From positions 186,001 through 250,000 of the forward strand of contig NZ_CP018171.1 of assembly GCF_001889605.1 (NCBI RefSeq): a DNA stretch of 64,000 nucleotides, read 5' to 3'. This stretch comes from Aquibium oceanicum (lineage in GTDB: Bacteria > Pseudomonadota > Alphaproteobacteria > Rhizobiales > Rhizobiaceae). Positions 1-10,451 of the stretch are shown one piece after another. Position 1 is the stretch's first letter. Every line of letters starts with the position of its first letter. The notes under the pieces are model-generated. The model was not told the origin of the DNA. It did not search any database and saw only the letters and a program-made list of their open reading frames with translations. The position numbers and the translations under genes are program-made.

Positions 1-1008
<1,008 letters not shown>

Positions 1009-1244
1009 GAGAACACCCTTTCGTTTCGCCGGTCCGCCAGCGCCGCTGACATGCGTTTTCGTGCCCGTGGTATAGGACGCCTCGGCCGAAAAAAGCCAGA
1101 CCGAAGCCGTTCGAAAATCCCGATCCGTTCCATTGGCCGGCCGGCGCCGACCGCTACAGGCCCAATCCTTATACCGGCCCCGCTCATTTACTTCGATGAC
1201 ACGAGCGAATAGGCGGATGCCTTTCCAGCAGGTCCGGAAACCCG

Positions 1245-2135
1245 ATGCACCGCCAAGCCTACATCTTTCTCCTTCTGACCACGCTGATGTGGGGCGGCAA
1301 TACCATCGCGGGCAAACTCGCGGTCGACCATGTTTCCCCGATGCTGATGGCTACGATCCGGTGGAACATCGCATTTGCCGTCCTGTATTGCGTCGGGCGC
1401 CACAAGCTCGCGGCGGACTGGGAACGGGTCCGTCCGCGGCTTCTCTATCTCTCCGCGATGGGATTCTTCGGGTTCGCGGCATTCAACATCGCGCTGTACT
1501 GCGCGCTCCTGTTCACGTCCGCCGTCAACGCCAGCATCGAGCAGGCGGGCATCCCGATGGTCATCTTCGGCCTGAATTTCCTGATTTTCAGACAGCGCCT
1601 GTTCCTTGGCCAGATGATCGGATTCGTCCTGACCATCGCGGGCGTGGTGCTCACCGCCACCCATGGCGATCTCCGCAACCTCCTGCTGCTCGATCTCAAT
1701 GCCGGCGACGCGCTCGTGCTGGTGGCGGTCATGGTCTATGCCGGCTACACGGTGGCATTGCGGTTCCGACCGGCTATCCACTGGCTGAGCTTCATGATCG
1801 TCCTTTCCGCTTCCGCGTCCATCACCTCGATCCCGTTCGCGTTGGGCGAGTACGCCGCCGGTAGCGCCATCTGGCCCGATGCCACCGGCTGGGGATGCAT
1901 CCTCTATACCGCCGCCTTCCCGTCGCTGCTTTCGCAGGTCTTCTTCATACGCGGCGTGGAGGCGATCGGCGCGAACCGCGCAGGCCTGTTCATCAACCTC
2001 GTCCCGATCTTCGGAACGCTGCTTTCGATCCTCATACTCGGAGAAACGCTCCACCTTTACCACGTCGTCGCCATCGTGCTGGCGCTCGGCGGCATCTGGC
2101 TGGCGGAACTGAGCGGACGGCGCGTGCAAACCTAG
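1245..2135 (+). CDS. EamA/DMT-family membrane transporter
   Basis: 296-residue hydrophobic protein with about ten predicted membrane helices arranged as two EamA repeats (roughly residues 6-140 and 155-290), the usual size for drug/metabolite transporters. The N-terminus shows the typical first helix with WGGNTIAGK and the second repeat ends with [19 protein letters not shown]. Members export metabolites such as amino acids or their precursors; the substrate cannot be read from sequence. It is divergent from lpdA across 236 bases in which I see no clear regulatory site. The ATG at 1245 follows a weak CAGG/CGGA purine patch. Confidence 0.88.
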   Translation: MHRQAYIFLLLTTLMWGGNTIAGKLAVDHVSPMLMATIRWNIAFAVLYCVGRHKLAADWERVRPRLLYLSAMGFFGFAAFNIALYCALLFTSAVNASIEQAGIPMVIFGLNFLIFRQRLFLGQMIGFVLTIAGVVLTATHGDLRNLLLLDLNAGDALVLVAVMVYAGYTVALRFRPAIHWLSFMIVLSASASITSIPFALGEYAAGSAIWPDATGWGCILYTAAFPSLLSQVFFIRGVEAIGANRAGLFINLVPIFGTLLSILILGETLHLYHVVAIVLALGGIWLAELSGRRVQT

Positions 2136-2174
2136 TCGAACCAAGTAGACCTTCTCTCCGACGGCCGGGCCTGC

Positions 2175-2201
2175 TTGACAGGCGCAGAATTCCCGTACAA
2201 T
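2175..2201 (+). promoter_or_regulatory. Sigma-70-like promoter for the FecR/cyclase pair
   Basis: A perfect TTGACA (2175-2180) is followed by TACAAT (2196-2201). The 15-base spacer is shorter than ideal. It lies 36 bases before the chosen ATG at 2238 and just after the EamA stop. An open frame could also be read from the TTG inside this hexamer, but the sequence looks like promoter rather than coding. Confidence 0.45.
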
Positions 2202-2237
2202 TGCCGCAAGGGGACGTCGGTCGAAAGCATTCGCGCC

Positions 2238-5200
2238 ATGCGTAGATATTTCCTGGGGGTGGCGGCGGTCTGCGTCATGGCCGGCATCGAACCTGCCCTG
2301 TCCGAGGTGCTCGTACGAAAGGCGCCCCCGGCCGGCTCGGTGATCGCCCGCAAGGTCGGCGAGGAAGCCCGCTTCATCGAGATCTCCGACTGGCGCACCG
2401 TCGAACTCGACCAGGATTTGCTTCCCGGCGACGTGCTGCGGACGAATGCGCTCGGCCAGCTCGCGATCCTCTTCAGCGACCGAACGCAGGTGCGGATCGG
2501 CCGCAACACGACACTGGTCGTCAAGAACGTCGGCGGCACCGGCGATACGCTTCTGGACCTCCAGGGCGGTACCCTGTGGGCGCGCGCCGAGCGCGGCGGC
2601 GAAGGCCTCACCGTCGAGGCCCCGGCTGCCTCGGCCGCCATCCGCGGTACCGACTGGACCATGAGCGTCGACGCAGACGGCCGCACCTCGCTCGTCGTGC
2701 TGGAAGGTCTCGTGGAGTTTTCCAACGAATTCGGATCGGTCAGCGTCGCGGAGGGCGAGGGCGCGGTCGCCTCGATCGGCCAGGCGCCGTCGAAGATCGT
2801 CATCGTCGATTCCGACGACCGCGAGCAGATGCTGTTCCACCTGACGCTGCGCGGCGCGTTTGTCTGGATGCCGGCCTCCCCGCTGCGGGCTCCCGACATG
2901 CGCCAGGAACACGCGAGGCTGACCGCAGTCCCGGAAGCGGCACGCTCGGCGGAAGACTGGGTCACGCTCGCCGAGACCTCGCGCTCCTTCGGCGAACCGG
3001 CATTCTCGCGGTCGGCCGCAGATCGTGCCCGCACGCTCACGCTCACCCCGCAACAGACGGCGCGGCTCGATCTCCTCGATGCGCTGCGGGCGGGCTCCGA
3101 GCAGCGCTACGAGGAAGCCGCTCGTCTCTTCGAGCGTGCGGCACCAAGACTTTCCGGCGCCCGCCGCGCCGCTGCCCTCTACGGCGGCTATTTCGCGCGG
3201 GCGCTTGCCTATCCCGACCGGGTCGAGCAGCCCCCGGCGATAGGCGATGGAGGACCTCAGGCGGCGCTCGCGCAGGCGTGGGCCGCCGGCTTCCTTCGCG
3301 ACATCGCGGCCGCGACGGACATCCTGCGCGAGGCCGAACGGCGGTTCCCGGACGACCCCACCCTGCCGGCGGCCCGCGCGTGGTTGTCCATGCTGCTCGA
3401 CGACCGCGAACAGATGAAGGAGGCGATCGACCGCGCGCTTTCCATCGACCCGGACGACACCACGGCGCTGGAGGCGCGCGCGCATTACCGCGCCGACATC
3501 GAAAGCAATCTCGAAGGCGCCCTCGAAGACCTCGAGCGCGCGGCCGGTATCTCACCGGGATCGTCGACGATCTGGAACGCGATCGGTCTCGTCCAGTCGG
3601 CCCGAGATGCGAACCGCGAGGCCGAAAAGGCCTTCCTGCGGTCGATCGAGCTCGATCCCTACGATCCGGTCGGCTATGCCAACCTGGCGATCTTCTATCT
3701 CGACCATGACCGGACGCGCGACGCGAAGCGGCTGATCGACCGGGCGATCGAGATCGATCCGTCCTTCGACATCGCCCTCGTCGCCCGCGGCCGCTATCAT
3801 CTCCAGACCGGCGATATTGATGCGGCGATCGAGGACCTGCTTGCCGGAACGACGGCCAACCCCGCCTATGCCCAGGGCCTGTTGCTGCTTGCGGGCGGCC
3901 ACTACGAAGCCGGCGAGAGGGAGCCAGCCGAACAGGCGCTGGAAAACGCCGACCGTCTCGACCCGAACGATCCCGTGACCTCCATCGTCGAGACCGCGAT
4001 CGCGATCGACGACTATGATTCGGACCGCGCTATCGCCAGCGCCCAGGAAGCCCTGCGGCGGGCCCGCGCCCGAGGGGGCGACTATTCAACGCTCAGCGCC
4101 AACCGGGACGAAGGGTCGCTGCTCAACAACGCCTTCCGCCTGCAGGGCCTCGACGCCTGGGGCCGCTTCTACGGCGACGCGGTGTTCGATCCGTTCGAGG
4201 GTGCCGCGCTGGTCGACCAGGCCGTCTCCGGTACGTCGGACCCGTTCGTCAACCAGCTGAGGTTTGGCGACAATCCGGTGGAGCCCTCTCCCGGCGATTT
4301 CGGCTTCTCGTCGCTGTTCCAGGGGCTGCTGATGTCTCCCGAGATGCTCTCGGGACGATCGCGCTCGGCAAACCTGTTCCGGCGGCCGTTCTTCGAAGGC
4401 TCCGTCGGTGCAGGCTTCACCGACACGGGCGACGACACCGGGTGGATCGGCAAAGCGGAGATACAGGGATTTTCCACGACGCCGGTGCCGTGGAGCGTTT
4501 ATGCCGAGTTCGACATGCGCGAGACCGACGAGTTTCGCGAGCGCATTGAGCCCGCCGGCGACATCCCCTATGTGGGCTTCGATCTCGGCACGGACATTGT
4601 CTCCGGCCTGGGCTATGCGACCGTACGTCCGACGCTCGACGACCGCATCGTCACCTACCTGAACGTCTCGCGTCCCGAAGACAGGCTCTCCAACGCCCTC
4701 ACCCTGCTCGATCGCCGGGTGTACGGGTTCGACGGGATCGCCTACGACCGCGCCATTGGCTCGGAAGGCATAGAGGGCGGCGTCGGGTGGAGCCACACCT
4801 TCGCCTACCGAAACGTCCTTAACGCCGCCTATTTCGCCTCGGACGTGAAGCAGACGAACAGCGAGGACATTCTCTCCTTCTTCGATTTCGGCCAGGGGCC
4901 GGAGCCGATCGCCCTGCGCGACTACGACGTCTCCGCACGCCAGCGCACGCATGTCGGGGCTTTGAGCCATTCGCTCGGGCTTGGCGATCTCACCCTGCGC
5001 TACGGCGTCGAGGGCGGCACGATCGGAGTCTCCCGCACCGAGAGGCTCTACGAGAATCCGCCCGACAAAGAGACCACCCTTAGTCAGGCCTACGACGTCG
5101 GCTTCGGCCGTGCCTACATCGACGCCGTCTACGAGTTCGGGCCCGACCTCAAGGCGGAGGCGGCGCTGTTCGGGACATGGTTCGGCGGCCCCTTGGACGT

Positions 5201-5927
5201 CGAGCGGTTGGAGCCGCGTCTTGGCGTCGCCTGGGCGCCCGCGCAGGGCCAGTGGCTTCGCGCCACCTACAGCCGCGAGAGCGAGGCGCTGACCACCACC
5301 ACGCTGGCGCCCGTCGCCGTTCTCGGCCTGCAGCCGAACGCGGCTCCGCTCGACGTCGGCGGCTATGTGGACACCTTCGCCGCGCGCTGGGACGCCGAGT
5401 GGAGCCATCGGTTCTTCACCTCGGTCGACTACCAGCACCAGGAACTCTACGGCCTGTCGATCCCGGTTCCGGCTTCGCTCACGCCGATCGGCGCGGGGGA
5501 CGGGTTCGAGGACGGTCGCATCGACCGGATCAGCGCCACCGCCAACCTTCACCTCGGCCACGGTTTCGGCCTGTTCGGCACCGCGGCATGGAGCGACAGC
5601 GAGAACCGGACGACCGGCGCGACCTTCGGCAGCGCCCTGCCCTTCGTGCCGGAACTGTCGGGCCGCGCGGGCATCACCTTCGTGCATCCGTCCAACCTCA
5701 AGGTCACGCTGTCTGCGACCTATGTCGGGGAGCGGGTCGGCGACGCGGCCGGCACGCGTCTGGACGACTACTGGACGGCGGACGCCGCGCTGACGTGGGA
5801 GCCGCTCGACAAGCGCTTCGCGCTCGAACTCGCCGGCTACAACCTGTTCGACGAAAAGTTCGACGCCGCGGCGAACACGCCAGGCTGGGGCCGGTCCTTC
5901 GTGGGGACCTTCAAGGTCCGCTTCTGA
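2238..5927 (+). CDS. FecR-domain / TPR / outer-membrane beta-barrel protein
   Basis: 1229-residue exported protein of unusual composite structure. The start at 2238 gives a signal peptide (MRRYFLGVAAVCVMAG, cleavage probably after ALS). Residues about 40-200 form a FecR domain, with GDVLRTNALGQLAILFSD, the AIRGTDW core and VVLEGLVEFSN. Residues about 250-610 are tetratricopeptide-like helical repeats with recurring IDPDD / LDPYDP / IDPSFD turns. From about residue 680 to the end the protein is rich in alternating polar/aromatic strands and closes with YNLFDEKFD and a terminal phenylalanine (GTFKVRF), resembling the final strands of TonB-dependent receptors. I infer an outer-membrane barrel carrying periplasmic FecR and TPR modules. 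Its stop overlaps the start of the cyclase gene, implying translational coupling and a shared signalling function. Confidence 0.82.
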   Translation: MRRYFLGVAAVCVMAGIEPALSEVLVRKAPPAGSVIARKVGEEARFIEISDWRTVELDQDLLPGDVLRTNALGQLAILFSDRTQVRIGRNTTLVVKNVGGTGDTLLDLQGGTLWARAERGGEGLTVEAPAASAAIRGTDWTMSVDADGRTSLVVLEGLVEFSNEFGSVSVAEGEGAVASIGQAPSKIVIVDSDDREQMLFHLTLRGAFVWMPASPLRAPDMRQEHARLTAVPEAARSAEDWVTLAETSRSFGEPAFSRSAADRARTLTLTPQQTARLDLLDALRAGSEQRYEEAARLFERAAPRLSGARRAAALYGGYFARALAYPDRVEQPPAIGDGGPQAALAQAWAAGFLRDIAAATDILREAERRFPDDPTLPAARAWLSMLLDDREQMKEAIDRALSIDPDDTTALEARAHYRADIESNLEGALEDLERAAGISPGSSTIWNAIGLVQSARDANREAEKAFLRSIELDPYDPVGYANLAIFYLDHDRTRDAKRLIDRAIEIDPSFDIALVARGRYHLQTGDIDAAIEDLLAGTTANPAYAQGLLLLAGGHYEAGEREPAEQALENADRLDPNDPVTSIVETAIAIDDYDSDRAIASAQEALRRARARGGDYSTLSANRDEGSLLNNAFRLQGLDAWGRFYGDAVFDPFEGAALVDQAVSGTSDPFVNQLRFGDNPVEPSPGDFGFSSLFQGLLMSPEMLSGRSRSANLFRRPFFEGSVGAGFTDTGDDTGWIGKAEIQGFSTTPVPWSVYAEFDMRETDEFRERIEPAGDIPYVGFDLGTDIVSGLGYATVRPTLDDRIVTYLNVSRPEDRLSNALTLLDRRVYGFDGIAYDRAIGSEGIEGGVGWSHTFAYRNVLNAAYFASDVKQTNSEDILSFFDFGQGPEPIALRDYDVSARQRTHVGALSHSLGLGDLTLRYGVEGGTIGVSRTERLYENPPDKETTLSQAYDVGFGRAYIDAVYEFGPDLKAEAALFGTWFGGPLDVERLEPRLGVAWAPAQGQWLRATYSRESEALTTTTLAPVAVLGLQPNAAPLDVGGYVDTFAARWDAEWSHRFFTSVDYQHQELYGLSIPVPASLTPIGAGDGFEDGRIDRISATANLHLGHGFGLFGTAAWSDSENRTTGATFGSALPFVPELSGRAGITFVHPSNLKVTLSATYVGERVGDAAGTRLDDYWTADAALTWEPLDKRFALELAGYNLFDEKFDAAANTPGWGRSFVGTFKVRF

Positions 5928-7819
5928 TGCGGCAGCCGTCGGCTCGCCAGAGGCCGCGGCCGGAAAGGGAAATGCGCGCGGCGTCGCCGGACCGCAGGCG
6001 GCGCGCGGTCGCGATCACCGCGGCAATCGCCTTCGCCACGGTCACCCTGCTTTCGCTGACCTCGCCCTGGCGGCTCTTCGAGGCGCGCCTGTTCGACTAT
6101 TTTTCCACTGTCATGCCGCCCCCGCTTCCAGCGGACGGACCTGTCGTCATCGCCATCGACGAACCCTCCTTCGCCGAGCTCGGCCTGCAATGGCCATGGC
6201 CACGCGACGTGCATGCCCGGCTGGTCGAAGCGTTGAGGCAGGCCGGCGCCAGCGCCATCGGGCTCGACATCATCTTCGCCGAGCCTTCGAACGAGCAGGC
6301 CGACGCCGCGCTTGCCGACGCGATGGGGTCCGACGTCACCTTGGCCGCCGACGTTACAAGGATCGAGACGGCGCAGGCCGACCAGGTGATCCGCGTCGAG
6401 CCCATCCCCTCGCTCATCGAAGGCGGCGCGCGGGCCGGACTGTCGTCGATCGTGCTCGACCGCGACGGGACGCTGCGCCGGCTCCCGCCCTATCCGGACG
6501 GTTTCGCCGCCACGATCCTGGAAAGCATCGGCGCCGATGCTCCCGCCACACCCCCGGGCGCGCTGATCCAGACTTTTGGACCATCCCGCACCTACCCCAC
6601 CATCTCCTACTACCAGGCGCTCGATCCGGAGACCTTCCTGCCGCCCGACACGCTCAGAGGCCGCATCGCCATCGTCGGCCTGTCTCTCCAGTCCGCGCCG
6701 ACGGTCGAGGGTGGCGGGGCGGACGCCTATGCCACGTCCTGGACGCCGAGGACGGGGCGGCTCATCGCGGGCGCGGAACTCCAGGCGACGATCCTCGACA
6801 ACCTCCGGCACGGGCTGTTCATCCGGCCCGCCCCCTTCGCGGCCGTGATCGCGGCAAACCTCCTCGGCGCGATGCTCGCGGCTTACGCGGTCTGGGGCGC
6901 CACCGGCTGGCGCACCATCGCCGGCAGCCTGCTCGCCGTCGGCGTGTTCGCGGTGGGCTACTTCCTGCTCCTGCGCTTCGGCCGCATCCACTTCCCTCCG
7001 CTGGGCCCGACGCTGGCCTTCGTGGGAACGGCGCTCGCGCAGGGCGCGCAGGACTACGCATCCGAGCGCAAGCTCAGGAAGTCGGTCACCCGCGCCTTCT
7101 CCCAATACCTGTCGCCGGCGCTGGTCGAAAAGCTCGCCCGAGATCCTTCGCGCCTGAAGCTCGGCGGCGAGAAGCGCACCATCACGATCCTGTTTTGCGA
7201 CGTGAGGGGGTTCACCACCATCGCGGAATCGATGAAGGACGATCCCGAAAAGCTGACAGCGCTGGTGAACCGGCTGCTCAATCCGCTTTCGGAGGCGGTG
7301 CTGGAGGCGGGCGGCACCATCGACAAGTATATTGGCGACGCCATCATGGCCTTCTGGAACGCCCCGCTGGACGACCCCGACCACGCCGTCCATGCGGTGG
7401 AGGCGGGGCTGGCAATGATCCGCGCCGTCGAGCCGCTCAACCGCGAACTGGCGGCGGAAGCCGGCAACGGCGCGCCGATCCGCTTCGCGATCGGGGTCGG
7501 CGTCAACACCGGCGAATGCGTCGTGGGCAACATGGGCTCGGACCGGCGCTTCGACTATTCGGCACTCGGCGACGCCGTGAACCTCGCCTCCCGACTGGAA
7601 GGCCGCACGAAGGACTACGGCACGCCGCTGCTTGTCGGCGATGAGACCGCGCGGCACATCCGTGACAGGATCGATCTCGTCGAGGTCGACCGGATCTCGG
7701 TGAAAGGGAAGGCCGAGGCGGTCACCGTCTGGACGGTCGCTTCGTTGATGGGTGCTCGCCCAATTGCGGCCGTCGAGACCGAGGCTCCGGGAATCGCGAA
7801 CCTGAAGGCGGTTCCCTGA
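5927..7819 (+). CDS. CHASE2-domain adenylate cyclase
   Basis: 630-residue membrane class III nucleotide cyclase. After a basic N-terminus there is a membrane helix (about 25-45), an extracytoplasmic CHASE2 sensor (about 50-300, with AIDEPSFAELGLQWPWPR and GLDIIFAEP), a cluster of about three helices (about 305-385), then the cyclase domain. Catalytic parts are complete: FCDVRGFT (first metal Asp), DKYIGDAIMAFWNAP (adenine-selecting Lys and second metal Asp), and YSALGDAVNLASRLE (specificity Asp, transition-state Asn and Arg). Lys plus Asp indicates ATP rather than GTP. The ATG overlaps the TGA of the FecR gene by one base. FecR-CHASE2 cyclase pairs are known in rhizobia and suggest that an envelope signal is converted to cAMP. 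Confidence 0.92.
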   Translation: MRQPSARQRPRPEREMRAASPDRRRRAVAITAAIAFATVTLLSLTSPWRLFEARLFDYFSTVMPPPLPADGPVVIAIDEPSFAELGLQWPWPRDVHARLVEALRQAGASAIGLDIIFAEPSNEQADAALADAMGSDVTLAADVTRIETAQADQVIRVEPIPSLIEGGARAGLSSIVLDRDGTLRRLPPYPDGFAATILESIGADAPATPPGALIQTFGPSRTYPTISYYQALDPETFLPPDTLRGRIAIVGLSLQSAPTVEGGGADAYATSWTPRTGRLIAGAELQATILDNLRHGLFIRPAPFAAVIAANLLGAMLAAYAVWGATGWRTIAGSLLAVGVFAVGYFLLLRFGRIHFPPLGPTLAFVGTALAQGAQDYASERKLRKSVTRAFSQYLSPALVEKLARDPSRLKLGGEKRTITILFCDVRGFTTIAESMKDDPEKLTALVNRLLNPLSEAVLEAGGTIDKYIGDAIMAFWNAPLDDPDHAVHAVEAGLAMIRAVEPLNRELAAEAGNGAPIRFAIGVGVNTGECVVGNMGSDRRFDYSALGDAVNLASRLEGRTKDYGTPLLVGDETARHIRDRIDLVEVDRISVKGKAEAVTVWTVASLMGARPIAAVETEAPGIANLKAVP

Positions 7820-7910
7820 GCATCCGGCTCGCGTTCCCTTGCCGTGGTCGGGGACGGACAGCGGCGCTAGATGGGGCGGGGTAGTCGATCTCGATGGGGG
7901 GGTATCGCTG

Positions 7911-8552
7911 ATGGAGTTCCTGACGAGTGGACCGGCCTCCGCACCGGTAACGATCCTGCTTGCGCACGGCGCTGGCGCCGCGATGGATTCTCCTTCGATG
8001 GAGGCGATCGCCCGGGTTCTCGCGGACGAAGGTCTGCGCGTCGCGCGGTTCGAGTTCGGCTACATGGCAGCGCGGCGCGACGGCCAGCGCAAGCCGCCGC
8101 CGCGCGCCGAGACGTTGATCCCGGAATACCGGCAAGCCGTCGAAGATCTTGATGCGGACGGGCCGCTGGTGATCGGCGGCAAGTCGATGGGCGGACGCGT
8201 CGCCTCGATGGTAGCAAACGAACTCTACGAGGCGGGCCACATCGCCGGGCTCATCTGCCTCGGCTATCCCTTCCATCCGCCGGCCAGCCCCGAAAAGCTG
8301 CGCACCGCGCACCTCGCAGACCTGAAGACGCCGACGCTGATCTGCCAGGGCACGCGTGACGGGTTCGGTACCCGGGAGGAGGTCGCCGGCTACGCGCTCT
8401 CTCCGGCCATCGAGCTCCTGTGGCTGCAAGACGGCGACCACGACCTGAAGCCGCGCAAGACCGTCTCCGGCTTCACCGCAGCCGACCATCTGCGCACGGT
8501 CGGCAATGCGGTGAGCGAATGGTGCGCGCGCCTTGCGCCGGCCGCCGGATGA
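7911..8552 (+). CDS. Alpha/beta hydrolase (KANL3/TEX30-like)
   Basis: 213-residue cytosolic alpha/beta hydrolase. The oxyanion region is LLAHGAGAAMDSPSM, the nucleophile elbow is GGKSMGG (Ser92), and the C-terminal part supplies an Asp in QGTRDGFGT and a His in DGDHDLKPR, so the catalytic triad is intact. These features match the small TEX30/KANL3-type hydrolases; no natural substrate is established for the bacterial members. I chose the ATG at 7911, where similarity begins and a G-rich ribosome site precedes it, over a start 72 bases upstream. The stop overlaps the exonuclease III start in an ATGA arrangement. Confidence 0.83.
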   Translation: MEFLTSGPASAPVTILLAHGAGAAMDSPSMEAIARVLADEGLRVARFEFGYMAARRDGQRKPPPRAETLIPEYRQAVEDLDADGPLVIGGKSMGGRVASMVANELYEAGHIAGLICLGYPFHPPASPEKLRTAHLADLKTPTLICQGTRDGFGTREEVAGYALSPAIELLWLQDGDHDLKPRKTVSGFTAADHLRTVGNAVSEWCARLAPAAG

Positions 8553-9319
8553 AGATCGCCACCTTCAACGTCAACAACGTCAACCGCCGGCTGGCGAACC
8601 TGCTGGAATGGCTGGAGGAGGCACGGCCGGACGTCGTGTGCCTCCAGGAACTGAAGGCGACGGACCGGGACTTCCCGGCCGAGGCCATCGACAAGGCCGG
8701 CTACGGGGCCGTGTGGAAGGGGCAGAAGACCTGGAACGGCGTCGCGATCCTGGCGCGCGATGCCGATCCCGTGCTGACGCGGGACCGCCTCCCCGGCGAC
8801 GCGGAAGACCAGCAGAGCCGGTACATCGAGGCGGCGGTCCGCGGCGTCCTGATCGCCTCGATCTACGCCCCGAACGGCAATCCCCAACCGGGTCCGAAAT
8901 TCGACTACAAGCTCGCCTGGCTGGAGCGCATGCACAAGCACGCGACAAGCCTCAGGAAGACGGGCGCGCCGGTGGTGCTGGCCGGCGATTTCAACGTCGC
9001 GCCGACAGATCTCGACATCTACCCGACGAAATCATGGGACGACGACGCGCTCGTCCATCCGCAAAGCCGGGCGGCGTTCCGCAAGCTCGTGGGCAGAAGC
9101 TGGATCGACGCGCTGCGCCGCTTCCATCCGGACGAGCGCATCTACACCTTCTGGCACTACAAGCGGCAGCGCTGGAAGCGCGACGCGGGCCTGCGCCTGG
9201 ACCACCTGCTGGTCAGCCGCAACCTGGAAGGCCGACTCGCCGGCGCCGGCGTCGACCGCGACGTGCGCGGCCGCGAGGGCGCCAGCGACCACGCACCGGC
9301 CTGGGTCGAACTGCGCTGA
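8549..9319 (+). CDS. xthA: Exodeoxyribonuclease III family AP endonuclease
   Basis: 256-residue EEP-superfamily nuclease that cleaves DNA at abasic sites and removes blocked 3' ends in base-excision repair. Recognisable motifs in order are IATFNVNNVN, VCLQELK (metal Glu), IYAPNG, AGDFNVAPTDLD (catalytic Asp/Asn), TFWHYKRQRW, RLDHLLVS and the terminal SDHAP with the catalytic Asp-His. The length is typical. The ATG overlaps the upstream hydrolase stop by four bases, so the two are cotranscribed. There is a convergent gap of only 8 bases to the PfkB gene. Confidence 0.93.
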   Translation: MKIATFNVNNVNRRLANLLEWLEEARPDVVCLQELKATDRDFPAEAIDKAGYGAVWKGQKTWNGVAILARDADPVLTRDRLPGDAEDQQSRYIEAAVRGVLIASIYAPNGNPQPGPKFDYKLAWLERMHKHATSLRKTGAPVVLAGDFNVAPTDLDIYPTKSWDDDALVHPQSRAAFRKLVGRSWIDALRRFHPDERIYTFWHYKRQRWKRDAGLRLDHLLVSRNLEGRLAGAGVDRDVRGREGASDHAPAWVELR

Positions 9320-9327
9320 CGCGCGCC

Positions 9328-10254
9328 TCAGAGCGCCTTGCAGCGCTCGTATAGATCGAAGACATCCTGCCGGCGGCAAAGCTCCGTCCCCGGCGTCATG
9401 GCCGCCGCCGCACCCGCGGCGATGCCGAACCGGAAGGCCTCGTCCTCGGAGCGCCCTTCAAGGAAGGCGCAGACCATGGCCGCGAGGAAACTGTCGCCCG
9501 CGCCGGTCGCCGAACGGACCCGTACCGGGATGGTCGGCAGTCTTGTGATCCCGCTGCGTGAGGCCAGGATCGCGCCGTCCGGGCCCAGCGTGACCGCGAC
9601 CAGTTCGGCCGCGCCGCGCGCGACGATCTCCGCGGCGGCCTCGCCCGCGCTTTCGGCGTCGAGCTTGCGGCCGGCGACCTCCTCAAGTTCGCCCAGACTG
9701 GGCTTTGCCAGGAAGACCGTCGCCTTCTCCAGCGTGGCCCGCAGTGCCGGCCCCGACGTATCCACCACGAAGCGTCCGCCCCTGGCCGCCACGTCCGCTG
9801 CCAGTTCGGCATAGAAATCGACGGGCGCGCCTTCCGGCAGGCTGCCGCTTCCCACCACGTATTCCGCCGGGTGCGACCGCACGTAGTCGAACGCCTCCCG
9901 CAGGCTGGCGGCGGCGACGGGCGCGCCTTCCGGCACAAAGCGGTATTCGAGACCGGTGCTGTGTTCGTGCACGATGAATCCGAGCCGCGTCTGGCCTTCG
10001 ATGGCGATCTTGTGAGTCCGCACGCCCTTTTCCGCCAGCAGCCGGTCGAGGATCTCGCCCACCTCGCCGCCGCCGAGATAGACGGCTTCGGCGTCTCCAC
10101 CGAGCAGCGTGACCACCCGGGCGACGTTGATCCCGCCGCCGCCGGGATCGAAACGGGTACCGCTCGTCCTCACCTTGCGGATCGGCCGGACGGCCTCGGC
10201 CTCCCCCGAGACGTCGATGGTCGGATTGAGGGTCAGGGTGAGGACTTGCGGCAT
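9328..10254 (-). CDS. pfkB: PfkB-family sugar-phosphate kinase (6-phosphofructokinase II type)
   Basis: 308-residue ribokinase/PfkB-fold kinase. It begins LTLTLNPTIDVSGEAEAVRP and carries the FDPGGGGINVARV substrate loop, VVGSGSLPEGAP and the ATP-site/catalytic-base motif SATGAGDSFLAAMV. These match the minor phosphofructokinase PfkB of enteric bacteria better than 1-phosphofructokinase or tagatose-6-phosphate kinase, although those cannot be excluded. Predicted reaction: fructose 6-phosphate + ATP to fructose 1,6-bisphosphate. It is divergent from a CBS-BON gene across 197 bases that contain an FNR-type box, suggesting control by oxygen. Confidence 0.85.
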   Translation of the reverse strand: MPQVLTLTLNPTIDVSGEAEAVRPIRKVRTSGTRFDPGGGGINVARVVTLLGGDAEAVYLGGGEVGEILDRLLAEKGVRTHKIAIEGQTRLGFIVHEHSTGLEYRFVPEGAPVAAASLREAFDYVRSHPAEYVVGSGSLPEGAPVDFYAELAADVAARGGRFVVDTSGPALRATLEKATVFLAKPSLGELEEVAGRKLDAESAGEAAAEIVARGAAELVAVTLGPDGAILASRSGITRLPTIPVRVRSATGAGDSFLAAMVCAFLEGRSEDEAFRFGIAAGAAAAMTPGTELCRRQDVFDLYERCKAL

Positions 10255-10343
10255 CGGATTTCCTGCTGGATCGGGTTTAGCCGGACGACCCGACGGGTTT
10301 CGACCGCGCCGACGGCAACGTGCTTGAGGCCTAGCCGATCCGC

Positions 10344-10357
10344 TTGACGCTGATCAA
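10344..10357. promoter_or_regulatory. FNR/FixK-type anaerobox
   Basis: TTGACGCTGATCAA conforms to the TTGA-N6-TCAA consensus of the Crp/FNR family. It lies between divergent pfkB and the CBS-BON gene. Its centre (10350.5) is 41.5 bases from position 10392, and a CTAAAT hexamer at 10380-10385 sits exactly where a -10 element would be for that start, which is class II activator geometry toward the CBS-BON gene. Confidence 0.6.
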
Positions 10358-10451
10358 TGCCCCGCCCCTCCCGCCGACGCTAAATGTCCCCGGCGTGACC
10401 GAGAGGGCGCGATCGAGAGCCGCCCCGCAACACGATCGAGGAGACACTCCC

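Noticed and set aside
1188-3485. 765-codon open frame on the minus strand across the EamA and FecR genes
   Set aside because: Composition is Arg/Asp/Glu-rich with no domain, and it is the antisense shadow of two recognisable genes; long antisense frames are expected at this GC content.
4086-7657. Long minus-strand frames (533 and 606 codons) opposite the FecR and cyclase genes
   Set aside because: No similarity or hydrophobic pattern; the plus strand has clear domains in the same DNA.
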